A stretch of DNA of 64,000 bases from Curtobacterium sp. PhB115 (GTDB lineage Bacteria; Actinomycetota; Actinomycetes; Actinomycetales; Microbacteriaceae). The stretch lies in contig NZ_RJKR01000010.1 in the NCBI RefSeq assembly GCF_003752025.1, positions 211,732 through 275,731 on the forward strand, written 5' to 3'. A program made the position numbers and the translations under genes. This document shows, in pieces, positions 1 to 8,208 of the stretch (positions are counted from its first letter, which is position 1; every line of letters starts with the position of its first letter). Below the pieces are notes generated by a model, which ran no database searches, was not told the origin of the DNA, and saw nothing but the letters and a program-made list of their open reading frames with translations.

Positions 1-2
1 AA

Positions 3-662
3 CGCAGCATGACCCGGGCCGTCGAGCGCGGGATCCACGAGCGCGAGTCCACCGAGATCCACGCCGGGGTCGCCGTCGACGACGACGTCGCCACCGTCAT
101 CGCGAAGGTCACCGAGGACGTCCGGGCCGTGATGGCCGACACCCGTGCCGCGATCGACCCGCACGCCCTCGAAGCAGCGGCCGCAGCAGTGAGCGAGGCC
201 CGCCGCGTCGTCCTGTACGGCGTCGGTGCGAGCGGCATCGTCGCGCGGGACCTGCACCTCAAGCTCGAACGCATCGGCATCGTGAGCTCGATCGCCGATG
301 ACCCGCACAACGCGCTGACCCTCGCGAGCGTCATCGGCGAGCACGACGTCCTGGTGCTCGTCAGCCACTCGGGCTCCACCACCGAGACCCTCGAGGTCGC
401 CCACGCCGCCCGGGCACAGCACGCCACGATCATCGCGATCACCGGCCACGCCGCCGCCCCGCTCGCCACCACGGCCCACCACGTCCTGCTCGGCGTCGCC
501 GGTGCCGAGAGCGCCCTCCGCCCCGCCGCCATGGGCAGCCGCATGAGCCAACTCGCCATCGTCGACGCCCTCTTCATCGTCGTCGCGCAGCGCACCGACG
601 AGCGGTCCCAGCCGCTCCTCGCCCGCAGCCGCGACGCCGTCCGCACCCACCACCGGAACTGA
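3..662 (+). CDS. MurR/RpiR-family transcriptional regulator, SIS domain (5' end outside window)
   Basis: This is the C-terminal part of a transcription factor that probably controls the downstream N-acetylmuramic acid genes by sensing a sugar phosphate. The frame is open to the left edge, and the first ATG (9) follows in-frame codons, so the N-terminal helix-turn-helix lies outside the window. The visible part is a sugar isomerase (SIS) domain: a VVLYGVGASG strand-loop with the phosphate-binding glycine/serine loop, then VLVLVSHSGSTTET, the second signature of SIS regulators. The stop at 660 is 8 bases before murQ, so the two are very likely co-transcribed. The family (MurR of E. coli) represses murQP and is relieved by MurNAc-6-phosphate. 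The family is secure; the ligand is inferred from the neighbours. Confidence 0.88.
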   Translation, partial: RSMTRAVERGIHERESTEIHAGVAVDDDVATVIAKVTEDVRAVMADTRAAIDPHALEAAAAAVSEARRVVLYGVGASGIVARDLHLKLERIGIVSSIADDPHNALTLASVIGEHDVLVLVSHSGSTTETLEVAHAARAQHATIIAITGHAAAPLATTAHHVLLGVAGAESALRPAAMGSRMSQLAIVDALFIVVAQRTDERSQPLLARSRDAVRTHHRN

Positions 663-670
663 GCACCACC

Positions 671-1594
671 ATGACCACGAAGCACGACAGCCACGACGCC
701 CTCCGCGACGAACTCGCCGCCCTCACCACCGAGGCGACCGACCACGCACTGGACGACATCGACACGATCTCCACGCTGGAAGCTGCCCAGCGCATGAACG
801 CCGGCGACCGCAGCGTGCCTGCGGCACTGGAGCCGTGCCTCCCGGCCATCGCCCTGGCGGCAGACTCGATCGCCGCAGCGTTCGCGCGCGGCGGCAGACT
901 CGTCTACGTCGGCGCCGGCACGCCGGGCCGACTCGGCGTCCTCGACGCCAGCGAGTGCCCGCCCACCTTCGGTACCGACCCCTCGCAGGTCGTCGGCCTG
1001 ATCGCCGGCGGCGACCTTGCCCTGACCACCGCCGTCGAGGGCGCGGAGGACGACGAAGCAGCGGCCGTCCGCGACCTCGACGCGCTCGGCCTGACGGCCG
1101 ACGACGTGGTCGTCGGGATCAGCGCGTCCGGCAGGACGCCCTACGTCATCGCAGCCATCCTGGAGGCCCGGCGCCGCTCCGCCCTGTCGGTCTCCGTCGC
1201 GTGCAACCCCGACTCGGCCGCGGGGCGGGAGGCGGACATCGCCATCGACGTCGTCGTCGGCCCCGAGTTCATCGCCGGCTCGACCCGCCTGAAGGCGGGC
1301 ACCGCGCAGAAGCTCGTGCTCAACATGCTCACCACGCTCGCGATGGTGCGCAGCCACAAGACGTACGGCAACCGCATGGTCGACGTGCGGGCCACGAACG
1401 CGAAGCTCGTCGCGCGGGCATTCTCGCTCGTGCAGGACGTCACCGGCGCTGCCCCCGCCGAGGTCCAGGCGGCACTCGACGCCTCGGACGGTGAGGTGAA
1501 GACCGCCATCGCTGTGATCCTCACCGGAGCCTCGGCCGCTTCGGCCCGTGAGCGCCTCGATGCTGCTGCCGGCTCGTTGCGCGCCGTGCTGTAG
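671..1594 (+). CDS. murQ: N-acetylmuramic acid 6-phosphate etherase
   Basis: This cytoplasmic lyase/hydrolase cleaves the lactyl ether of MurNAc-6-phosphate to give GlcNAc-6-phosphate and D-lactate, the key step in recovering wall-derived MurNAc. At 307 residues it has the usual MurQ length. The SIS core shows VYVGAGTPGRLGVLDAS followed by ECPPTFG, which holds the catalytic glutamate of the family, and a second conserved acidic region VEGAEDDEAA. The common AGTSGR is AGTPGR here, a serine-to-proline change in the phosphate loop. The C-terminal half has the typical GSTRLKAGTAQKLVLNML segment. The ATG at 671 follows the regulator by 8 bases, and a PTS gene follows after 44 bases, so this is the second gene of a mur operon. 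Confidence 0.95.
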   Translation: MTTKHDSHDALRDELAALTTEATDHALDDIDTISTLEAAQRMNAGDRSVPAALEPCLPAIALAADSIAAAFARGGRLVYVGAGTPGRLGVLDASECPPTFGTDPSQVVGLIAGGDLALTTAVEGAEDDEAAAVRDLDALGLTADDVVVGISASGRTPYVIAAILEARRRSALSVSVACNPDSAAGREADIAIDVVVGPEFIAGSTRLKAGTAQKLVLNMLTTLAMVRSHKTYGNRMVDVRATNAKLVARAFSLVQDVTGAAPAEVQAALDASDGEVKTAIAVILTGASAASARERLDAAAGSLRAVL

Positions 1595-1638
1595 ACCTCG
1601 TTCCCCTTTTCCGTTTCCTTCCCCCGAGGAGCACAGCA

Positions 1639-3192
1639 ATGCCCGATGCACAGCAACTCGCCCAGCAGATCCTCGACTCTGTCGGAGGCTCCGCGAACAT
1701 CGCCGACGTCGAGAACTGCATGACCCGACTCCGGGTCGAGGTTTCGTCTCCCGCGTCGGTCGACCTGCCGGCCCTCCAGGCCACCGACGGCGTCATGGCC
1801 GCCATCGCGGCCGGCTCGAACCTGCAGATCGTGCTCGGCCCGGGTCTCGTCGATCGCGTGGCTGTCGACCTGGAGGCCCTGCGCGCGGCCGCTCCGCCGG
1901 CTGCGGCTGGTGGGGCTGGCGCATCCAGCGCCGCTGCCGCGTCGGGTGCATCCGGTGCGTCCGGTGCGTCACCCGAGGATCTCGCCGCTCGCGGCGCGTC
2001 GATCAAGGCCTCCGCACGGTCCCGCTCCGACGGCCGCACCATGCGCGCGATCCGGAAGATCTCCGCGATCTTCATCCCGCTCATCCCCGCACTGATCGCC
2101 TGCGGTCTGATCGCCGGGATCAACGGCATCCTGACGAACCTGGGGTGGGTACCCGGGGTGACGCCGTTCCTCGGCGTGCTCTCATCCGGCTTCCTGTCGC
2201 TGCTCGCCGTGTTCGTCGGGATGAACGCCGCGAAGGAGTTCGGCGGCACGCCCATCCTCGGTGGAGCGGTCGGCGGCATCATCGTCGCGGCCGGCGTCGC
2301 GAACGTGACCGTGTTCGGCGAGACCCTGGCGCCCGGGCAGGGCGGTGTGCTCGGCGCGTTGGCCGGTGGCATCCTCGCCGCCTACGTCGAGCGGTTCATG
2401 CGGCGCGTGACTCCGGACGTGATCGCGCTCATCGTCGTCCCGACCGTGACCGTGCTCGTCGCCGGGTCGGTGACGCTGGGCATCCTGATGTCCGTCGCCG
2501 GAGTCGTCTCCGTCGCGATCGGGACCGCTGCTACCTGGCTGCTCGCGAACGGCGGAGCCTTCGCTGGCTTCGTGCTCGGAGGCCTCTTCCTGCCGCTCGT
2601 CATGACCGGCATGCACCAGGGCCTCATCCCCATCCACACCACCCTGATCGACCAGACCGGGTGGACCGTGCTGCTGCCCGTCCTGGCGATGGGTGGTGCC
2701 GGACAGATCGGTGCGTGCATTGCACTGTGGGTGCGGTTCCGGTCGAACGCTTCGTTGGTGCGGACCATCCGCGGTGCGCTGCCGGCCGGGTTCCTCGGTG
2801 TCGGGGAGCCCCTGATCTACGGTGTGACGCTCCCCCTGGGTCGGCCGTTCATCACCGCCTGCATCGGTGGGGCCTTCGGCGGCGGTGTCGTCGGGTTGTT
2901 CGACCAGCTCGGGCACTCCGTCGGGGCGATCGCCATCGGGGCGTCGGACCTGTCGCTCATCCCGCTGCTGAACGGCTCGTCCGGGTACGGGTGGGCCCTT
3001 CTCGGGTACGGGTCGGGGCTCATCGTGGCGTACGTCGTCGGGTTCGTAGCGACGCTGCTGTTCGGGGTTTCGGCATCGGTAAAGGCCGATCTCGAGGAGC
3101 AGTCGGCTGCGCCGTCCGGCGACCCCGTCGCTCCGGACGCCCCGCTCGACGTGCAGGTCACGCCGGCTGACTCCGTGGGAGCTGCACGCTGA
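1639..3192 (+). CDS. murP: PTS transporter EIIBC, MurP-like (N-acetylmuramic acid/glucose superfamily)
   Basis: This membrane sugar phosphotransferase permease imports and phosphorylates its substrate, probably MurNAc or a MurNAc-containing disaccharide. The N-terminal EIIB domain (about residues 1-85) carries the phosphorylatable cysteine in ENCMTRLRVEV (Cys27). An Ala/Ser/Gly-rich linker (about 85-120) leads into an EIIC domain with roughly ten membrane segments, including the TPILGGAVGGIIVA and GMHQGLIPIHTTLI motifs of the glucose-family EIIC. There is no EIIA domain, as in E. coli MurP, so EIIA-Glc must come from elsewhere. The ATG has a strong GAGGAG site 7 bases upstream, behind a pyrimidine-rich stretch. 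The stop overlaps the next start by one base, indicating translational coupling. The substrate is inferred from murQ and mupG. Confidence 0.88.
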   Translation: MPDAQQLAQQILDSVGGSANIADVENCMTRLRVEVSSPASVDLPALQATDGVMAAIAAGSNLQIVLGPGLVDRVAVDLEALRAAAPPAAAGGAGASSAAAASGASGASGASPEDLAARGASIKASARSRSDGRTMRAIRKISAIFIPLIPALIACGLIAGINGILTNLGWVPGVTPFLGVLSSGFLSLLAVFVGMNAAKEFGGTPILGGAVGGIIVAAGVANVTVFGETLAPGQGGVLGALAGGILAAYVERFMRRVTPDVIALIVVPTVTVLVAGSVTLGILMSVAGVVSVAIGTAATWLLANGGAFAGFVLGGLFLPLVMTGMHQGLIPIHTTLIDQTGWTVLLPVLAMGGAGQIGACIALWVRFRSNASLVRTIRGALPAGFLGVGEPLIYGVTLPLGRPFITACIGGAFGGGVVGLFDQLGHSVGAIAIGASDLSLIPLLNGSSGYGWALLGYGSGLIVAYVVGFVATLLFGVSASVKADLEEQSAAPSGDPVAPDAPLDVQVTPADSVGAAR

Positions 3193-4217
3193 TGCGATTG
3201 GGCGCGAGCGCGTACCTGGCGCACGGTCCGTTGGCTGGTCCGACCTTCGAGGCCGCCGCGGCCGCGGGTGCGACGCTCGCGTTCACCTCGTTGCACATCC
3301 CGGAGGACTCCCCTTCGGGCGCCCGCGCCGCTGCGACCGCGATCGTGTCGGCTGCTGCGTCCTCGGGGTTGTCGGTCGTCGCGGACGTCTCCCCCAACAC
3401 CGCACGGTTGCTCGGGGATTCGCCATGGGAGTTCCTGCGGTCGATCGGAGTGGCGCGGGTTCGGATCGACTTCGGGTTCTCGGTCCGTGAGATCCTCTCG
3501 ATCGCCGCCGTCCTGCCGATCGCCCTCAACGCGAGCACGCTGCGGGCCGCCGATCTGGCACCGTTCGCGGACCTGGACGTCGAGCTGATCCACAACTTCT
3601 ACCCGCGGGAGTGGACTGGTCTGGCGTTGTCCTCCGTGGCTTCGTCGGTCGCCGTTGCTCGGCAGTACGGCTGGCGGGTCGGGGCGTTCATCGCCGGCGA
3701 CTCCGTGCAGCGTGGGCCACTCGGCGAGGGGCTGCCGACCGTTGAGGAGCACCGGTCCATGCCGCCGTTGTTCCAGGCTGTGGCGCTCGTCGATGCCGGC
3801 GTGGACGATGTGTACGCCGGGGATCCGGCGCTGACCGATCACTCGTGGTCGCGGTTGGGGTCGTTTGTCCGCGATGACGTCGTCGTGCTCGACGGCCGTG
3901 CGGCGCCGGGTGTGCACCCGGCAGTCATCGAGGCGCTGGCGATCCCCGACCGGAACCGTCCCGATGCTGCCGAGGCCATGATCCGGCTCGAGCACTCGCG
4001 GAATCGGTTCGCCGGGCTGCCGCTGCCCGAGGTCGGTGGTCAGCCGAGGCCGGCGGGGTCGGTCACCGTGCAGTTGGCTTCGGCGGGGAGGTACTGCGGC
4101 GAGGTGGCGATCACGTTGCGGGACCTGCCCGCTGACGATCGCGTGGACGTGCTCGGAGTGCTCACCGTGCCTTCGCAGGTGTTGCGAGATCGGTCCCTCA
4201 CAATCGTCCTCGGCTGA
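3192..4217 (+). CDS. mupG: MupG-family TIM-barrel protein (DUF871), probable 6-phospho-N-acetylmuramidase
   Basis: This is a cytoplasmic TIM-barrel protein of the MupG/DUF871 family (341 residues). Characterised members hydrolyse MurNAc-6-phosphate-GlcNAc into MurNAc-6-P and GlcNAc, feeding MurQ. The sequence shows the family opening (MRLGASAYLAHG), a barrel strand ending FTSLHIPED, VVADVSPNTARLLG, a strand with RIDFGFS, and the LIHNFYPREWTGLA segment typical of DUF871. A small beta-rich C-terminal domain follows from about residue 275. The ATG overlaps the stop of the PTS gene by one base. Having PTS, MupG and MurQ together suggests the imported sugar is the disaccharide MurNAc-GlcNAc. The family is secure and the exact activity is inferred. 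Confidence 0.85.
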   Translation: MRLGASAYLAHGPLAGPTFEAAAAAGATLAFTSLHIPEDSPSGARAAATAIVSAAASSGLSVVADVSPNTARLLGDSPWEFLRSIGVARVRIDFGFSVREILSIAAVLPIALNASTLRAADLAPFADLDVELIHNFYPREWTGLALSSVASSVAVARQYGWRVGAFIAGDSVQRGPLGEGLPTVEEHRSMPPLFQAVALVDAGVDDVYAGDPALTDHSWSRLGSFVRDDVVVLDGRAAPGVHPAVIEALAIPDRNRPDAAEAMIRLEHSRNRFAGLPLPEVGGQPRPAGSVTVQLASAGRYCGEVAITLRDLPADDRVDVLGVLTVPSQVLRDRSLTIVLG

Positions 4218-4280
4218 CTCCGGTTCCACTGATCCTCGCGCCCGCCCCACGAGGTACCGACCTTCCACGAGGATTCCGTG

Positions 4281-4709
4281 ATGGAGCAGTGGGAAGCGGA
4301 TGACGTGCGGCGCCGCCACATGGCCCGTTTCGGGCGCCGGGACACCGCGCCCGAGCTCGCTGTGCGCCGCGAACTACACCGGCGTGGGCGTCGCTTCTTC
4401 GTCGACCGGCGGGTGAGCGCGCGTTGTCGGGCACGGCCCGACCTCGTGTTCCCTCGCGCCAGGATCGCAGTGTTCGTTGATGGCTGCTTTTGGCATTACT
4501 GCGATGAGCACGCCCACCTCCCCAAGGCGAACGCCGCGCTCTGGCGCGAGAAGCTGCTCGCCAATCGGCGCAGGGATGCCGCGAACACCGCTGTGCTCCA
4601 GTCGGAGGGCTGGCGCGTGGTCAGGGTGTGGGAGCACGACGACGTACGTGAGGCGGCGGACTCGATCGAACTCGAGCTCGCCCGCTGGACCTCGATCGTC
4701 GGCCGTTGA
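4281..4709 (+). CDS. vsr: Very short patch repair (Vsr) endonuclease
   Basis: This is a 142-residue Vsr-type nuclease, which in well-studied species nicks next to T:G mismatches left by deamination of 5-methylcytosine. Visible family features are RRDTAPELAVRRELHRRG near the N-terminus, RPDLVF with the metal-binding aspartate (Asp54), and VFVDGCFWH with the catalytic histidine (His72), followed by the conserved PKAN and KLLANRRRD segments. The ATG at 4281 is preferred over the GTG three bases earlier because CGAGGA lies 7 bases upstream of it. No Dcm-type cytosine methyltransferase is present anywhere in the window. It is the first gene after the mur operon and seems to open the accessory island. 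A Nudix gene follows after 17 bases. Confidence 0.9.
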   Translation: MEQWEADDVRRRHMARFGRRDTAPELAVRRELHRRGRRFFVDRRVSARCRARPDLVFPRARIAVFVDGCFWHYCDEHAHLPKANAALWREKLLANRRRDAANTAVLQSEGWRVVRVWEHDDVREAADSIELELARWTSIVGR

Positions 4710-4726
4710 GCAGGTAGAACTGGGTT

Positions 4727-5134
4727 GTGAAGACCATAGAAGTGGTTGCGGCAGTAGCGGTTCGCGAGGACGGCACGATGCTCGCCTGCAGACGCGCGGC
4801 AGGACGAGCTTCAGCCGGCCTGTGGGAGTTCCCTGGCGGGAAGGTCGAGTACGGCGAGTCGCCAAGCGATGCCCTCAGGCGCGAAATCCTCGAAGAGCTC
4901 GGAGTCGAGGGCGAGGTCGGCGATCTCATCACACGTGACGCCACGGTAGTCGGCGATGTCATGATCGACCTCGCGTGCTACCGGATGTCGTTCAGGACCG
5001 CGGAGCCAAGTACAAGCACGGACCACGACGCGTTGCGTTGGGTGGCCTCCGTTGAGCTCTCGACACTCAATTGGGCGCTCCCCGATCTTCCCGCCGTCAG
5101 CCTCTTACGTCGCGATCAACCAAGGCCGTATTGA
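4727..5134 (+). CDS. Nudix hydrolase, MutT-like (deoxy)nucleoside triphosphate pyrophosphohydrolase
   Basis: This is a small Nudix enzyme (135 residues) predicted to hydrolyse damaged or modified nucleoside triphosphates. The perfect Nudix box runs from Gly38 to Val60: G-x5-E44, then R52-E53-I54-x-E56-E57-x-G59. The upstream GLWEFPGGKVE is typical of MutT/8-oxo-dGTPase proteins. The start is GTG at 4727. A TAGAAC hexamer sits six bases before it, which fits a leaderless transcript and would let it be transcribed separately from vsr. Its 3' end overlaps the convergent HNH gene by 19 bases (5116-5134). Substrate preference cannot be read from the sequence. With vsr it forms a small DNA-repair pair. 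Confidence 0.88.
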   Translation: MKTIEVVAAVAVREDGTMLACRRAAGRASAGLWEFPGGKVEYGESPSDALRREILEELGVEGEVGDLITRDATVVGDVMIDLACYRMSFRTAEPSTSTDHDALRWVASVELSTLNWALPDLPAVSLLRRDQPRPY

Positions 5135-6066
5135 CGAGCGGCGGCCTTCTGCCATCTTCGGTGGTACGAGAAAAAGCGCTCCGTGGATACGTTCCACGCT
5201 CCGCAGGTTCGACCGATGACGGCTTCGACAGCGAGCTCGAGGTCAACGGTCATCGGTGTTCTGCGCGGCCCCTTCTCGATCGTCCCGTCGCGGGCCACCG
5301 TCACGTATCCGAGCTCGAACATCGAATCGCATCCCAAGGAACACGCGGCCATCACGATGTCCTCTCGGCTCCGCTCTGCATTCGTCGTGTCTGCTCGGCG
5401 CTTGATGTGCGCCGTCACGAGCATGGAAACCGGAAGGTCTCGCCCGCAGAGCGCGCAGTCGGCGATGAGCTCGTTCCCGAAGAGGCGCCGTCTCAGACGA
5501 GTCTGCTCACCGCGGACACTGACAACGACCTTCCTGTCTCCCCGGTAGTCGAAGCCTGTCGCTGATTCGACGTCAGGTGGCCAAGACGGCATCTGCGCGG
5601 CATCGACACGCAGTCCCACCTCGTCCAGCAACCAGTCAGCGAGGTCTCCGCCGACCTCCGACAGGTACGTCTGCTTGACCGCGCCCTTCTTCGAGAACGG
5701 CCAGCTCGTGACGTCACGATCAGTTCGGAGCTCCATCGGAATGTCCGCGAGCGCGATCGGGATCTCGAGCGCCTGGAGGTCGATGCGAAGGAGACGCCCG
5801 TCAGCTGACCAGGGCCGTGACTCAACATCGAATGGCGGAGGCCCGTCGGAGGCCGGTGCCAGGACACGACTCCATCCCCGAATCGCCTTGCGCGAGTAGT
5901 GCATCACGACGTCGTCCGGTCTCGCCTCGAGCATCCGGTCCCAATGCGCTTGAGACGTACCGACATCCTGCCCAGAGCGAGGTCGGGACCGTTTCGGTGC
6001 CCAGAGGACTCCTGCACGCCGTTCTTCGTCGAAAGTCTGTCCCTGATTGACCCAAAAGACCCGCAC
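5116..6066 (-). CDS. PUA-like/HNH nuclease, putative modification-dependent restriction endonuclease
   Basis: This looks like a two-domain protein of about 316 residues. The N-terminal 110 or so (VRVFWVNQGQTFDEE, then HWDRMLEARPDDVVMHYSRK) resembles PUA/EVE-like folds that read modified bases. The C-terminal part has an HNH-type zinc-finger nuclease: CALCGRDLPV, then AHIKRRA, and C/C ligands around AACSLGC. A reader domain joined to an HNH nuclease is typical of enzymes that restrict modified phage DNA, but the activity is inferred. GTG 6066 is preferred over a TTG at 6117 because GGGGA lies just upstream and the conserved domain begins there. It is the last gene of a minus-strand operon with the GIY-YIG helicase, 101 bases downstream of it. 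The region looks more AT-rich than the flanks. Confidence 0.6.
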   Translation of the reverse strand: MRVFWVNQGQTFDEERRAGVLWAPKRSRPRSGQDVGTSQAHWDRMLEARPDDVVMHYSRKAIRGWSRVLAPASDGPPPFDVESRPWSADGRLLRIDLQALEIPIALADIPMELRTDRDVTSWPFSKKGAVKQTYLSEVGGDLADWLLDEVGLRVDAAQMPSWPPDVESATGFDYRGDRKVVVSVRGEQTRLRRRLFGNELIADCALCGRDLPVSMLVTAHIKRRADTTNAERSREDIVMAACSLGCDSMFELGYVTVARDGTIEKGPRRTPMTVDLELAVEAVIGRTCGAWNVSTERFFSYHRRWQKAAARQYGLG

Positions 6067-6167
6067 GGTTTCCCCGATCGCCCGTTTTGCTAACGCACGT
6101 GAGGCTAACGAGCTCAAGGAGAAAGAACCAGATCGGATCCCGAGCCCGGCAGAATCAGCAGCGGTTC

Positions 6168-7901
6168 TCAGGCGTCCGATCGGAAGGGGAGGGTGCGAGC
6201 GAGGTGCTCCCGGAGGAGTGGGTCGACGACGTACACGTACGTTCCCCGGATACCGCGCGTCAGCAGAACCGAGTAGACGTTCGTGACGTACCGCAAGATG
6301 TCGTCGTCGGTCAGGACGACGCCGAGCTTCGGAAGGTTCTGTTTCCCTTTCTTGTCGTGGTAATCCGCCCTGCTGAACACGATCTGCCTCGAGTCCGGGT
6401 CCAGCTTCAGGTCCGGGCCGATGATGACGCCCGCGTAGTTCAGGTCGTATCCCTGCACAGTGTGGATCGAACCGACTTGATCAACAGCGCCTGGCGAGGT
6501 GATCCAATCCTTGTCAGTGCGATTCCACTGGAGCTCGATGCCATCAAGTGCGATGTCGACTGCTCCGCGGTCCTTCTTGCTCTTCCACTCCCATGCGAAC
6601 CCCGCCACGAGGCGCGCTAGGCCGAAACGGCGATCCATCCTTTTTATGGCAGCGTGCATCCCACCGAGGTCATCGAACAGGCGAAGGTCGTAGTCACCCA
6701 AGTCCGGTGGCGAAGGCCTCTCGCCACGGAGCACCGATCGCACGAAACCGACGTAATCCGAGCCAGCGGCCACCCGCATCTGAGTCGTCAGCGGGTGGAA
6801 TCGGTCGGTGTCGCGGGCGTCACGAACAAGAGAACGCTGGACGCGCGCCGAGAGGTCCGCAGGCCGAACGCTCTGTTCAGGGTCGAGGAGCAGCACACGG
6901 TGGGTGCTCTGCGCGACGATCCAGTCCAGCTGTGTGTGACGTTGATCGTCGTCACCGAGCAGCTTCTGGTTGATCTCAGAGAACGCACGGTTCTGAACGC
7001 CGGAGGACTGGTTGGAGCGGCGACCGAGACGGTGGGCCTCGTCCACGACCAGCAGGTCCCATCCCACGTCTGCTTTCCCGACGTCGAAGGGGGAGAGCAC
7101 CATCTCCGGCGCGAGACCGGGAGTGCTCTCGAAGACCCGCTGAAGCGAGCGACGCAGCGCCTGTTGCGGCACGACCAGCCCGATGCGGAAGCCCATCCCG
7201 AGGATCGTCTGGTACTCGTTCGACAGGAACGTCGCGAAGAGGGACTCTCGTTCACCGTCGAAGTCCGTCCCGTCGATGATGTCTCTGAGGAGTTTGATGA
7301 GGTAGACCCCGAGGACGGTCTTTCCCGTTCCCGGCTCTCCGCGGACGATCACGGTCTCGCTCACGCTGTTCTCCACGTCGTGGAAGAGGTCCTCCACCAC
7401 GCGCAGGACAACCCGAGTCTGATCCGCGTTGAGGGCCTTGAACGGAGAGAGCTTGAAGATCTCACTGTTCTCGAGATCTTCGAGCGACTGCTCGAAGAGA
7501 CCGTCCTCGCGAAGCTGCGCGAAGATCTTCTTGAAGGTCTCTTGGTACGAAATCCGATCGTAGTACTGGGCACCCACTATCCCTGCGTTGCTGTTGAGCA
7601 ACTGGTACTTCTGATCCGCGTTCAACCAAGCAATCAGTTGAGATTCGAGATCGAGGCAGACGGATTTGTTGAAGGTCTCGTCGATGATGAGGCGCACGCG
7701 CCGGAGCAGGGCGCCGCGGGTACGGAGATGCTGCCTCATGCGCCCGCTGGTGTTCAGCGTCTCACCGACGTACGCCCGGCCGGCCTCCTCATCGTCGATC
7801 ACGTAGACCACCGGCCAGTTCACCGTTCGAGGCTCGATCTCCGCGAACCTGCCGAGCGAAGCTGCAGTGAAGTCGAGGACGGCGATGTCAGAGGCGGTCA
7901 T
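6168..7901 (-). CDS. GIY-YIG nuclease domain fused to DUF2075 (Schlafen-like) helicase/ATPase
   Basis: This is a 577-residue fusion. Residues about 30-100 form a GIY-YIG nuclease-like domain (VVYVI at 31-35, YVGET at 44-48, an arginine pair in SGRMRQHL, and the likely catalytic glutamate in LDLESQLI). From about 155 it is a DUF2075 P-loop ATPase/helicase: Walker A GEPGTGKT (188-195), Walker B LLVVDEAHRL, and C-terminal helicase motifs near GSIHTVQGYDLNY and VLLTRGIRGTYVYV. Such proteins occur in defence islands, but no function is established for this architecture to my knowledge. The 5' end overlaps the MazG-like gene by 14 bases, so the two are coupled. Base composition is visibly more AT-rich than neighbouring loci, suggesting recent acquisition. 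Confidence 0.82.
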   Translation of the reverse strand: MTASDIAVLDFTAASLGRFAEIEPRTVNWPVVYVIDDEEAGRAYVGETLNTSGRMRQHLRTRGALLRRVRLIIDETFNKSVCLDLESQLIAWLNADQKYQLLNSNAGIVGAQYYDRISYQETFKKIFAQLREDGLFEQSLEDLENSEIFKLSPFKALNADQTRVVLRVVEDLFHDVENSVSETVIVRGEPGTGKTVLGVYLIKLLRDIIDGTDFDGERESLFATFLSNEYQTILGMGFRIGLVVPQQALRRSLQRVFESTPGLAPEMVLSPFDVGKADVGWDLLVVDEAHRLGRRSNQSSGVQNRAFSEINQKLLGDDDQRHTQLDWIVAQSTHRVLLLDPEQSVRPADLSARVQRSLVRDARDTDRFHPLTTQMRVAAGSDYVGFVRSVLRGERPSPPDLGDYDLRLFDDLGGMHAAIKRMDRRFGLARLVAGFAWEWKSKKDRGAVDIALDGIELQWNRTDKDWITSPGAVDQVGSIHTVQGYDLNYAGVIIGPDLKLDPDSRQIVFSRADYHDKKGKQNLPKLGVVLTDDDILRYVTNVYSVLLTRGIRGTYVYVVDPLLREHLARTLPFRSDA

Positions 7902-8208
7902 GCTTCACACTGCGTCCTCGGGATCGCTCGACCGGGTACTTCTTCTTGGTGATCTCCAGTTTGTCGCGGACGATCTCTGTCGGCTCCAGCCCCAAGCGAT
8001 CTGCGAGCAGATGGCAGTAGGTCAGGACGTCCGCGAGCTCGTCCTTGACCCGACCGGCGTCTGCGTCGCCCGACCACTGGTAGCACTCGAGGAGCTCTGC
8101 AGCTTCGATCGCGATGCTCTTCGCCAAGTTCTCCGGCGAGTGGAACTGAGCCCACTCACGCTCCGCAACGAAACGCCGTAGTTCGTCTCGTAGCCGATGA
8201 TCCGCCAT
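7888..8208 (-). CDS. MazG-like all-alpha nucleotide pyrophosphohydrolase
   Basis: This is a 106-residue protein of the all-alpha NTP pyrophosphohydrolase superfamily (MazG/dCTPase type), expected to hydrolyse (d)NTPs to monophosphates. The metal-binding signature is complete: E35-x-x-E38 in IAIEAAELLECYQW and E57-x-x-D60 in KDELADVLTYCHLLAD. The single short domain resembles the small dCTPase/RS21-C6 class, not full-length MazG. The ATG has no Shine-Dalgarno sequence. TAGCGT lies exactly six bases upstream, the arrangement of a leaderless actinobacterial promoter. It overlaps the GIY-YIG/DUF2075 gene by 14 bases, and that physical coupling suggests nucleotide pool control working with the helicase/nuclease. 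The substrate is unknown. Confidence 0.85.
   Translation of the reverse strand: MADHRLRDELRRFVAEREWAQFHSPENLAKSIAIEAAELLECYQWSGDADAGRVKDELADVLTYCHLLADRLGLEPTEIVRDKLEITKKKYPVERSRGRSVKHDRL

Noticed and set aside
1548..3170. Arg-rich plus-strand frame overlapping the PTS gene
   Set aside because: Typical high-GC shadow frame; the PTS frame shows clear EIIB/EIIC motifs.
4218..4280. Terminator after the mur operon
   Set aside because: Only a weak TCCTCG/CGAGGA pairing overlapping the vsr ribosome-binding site; not convincing.
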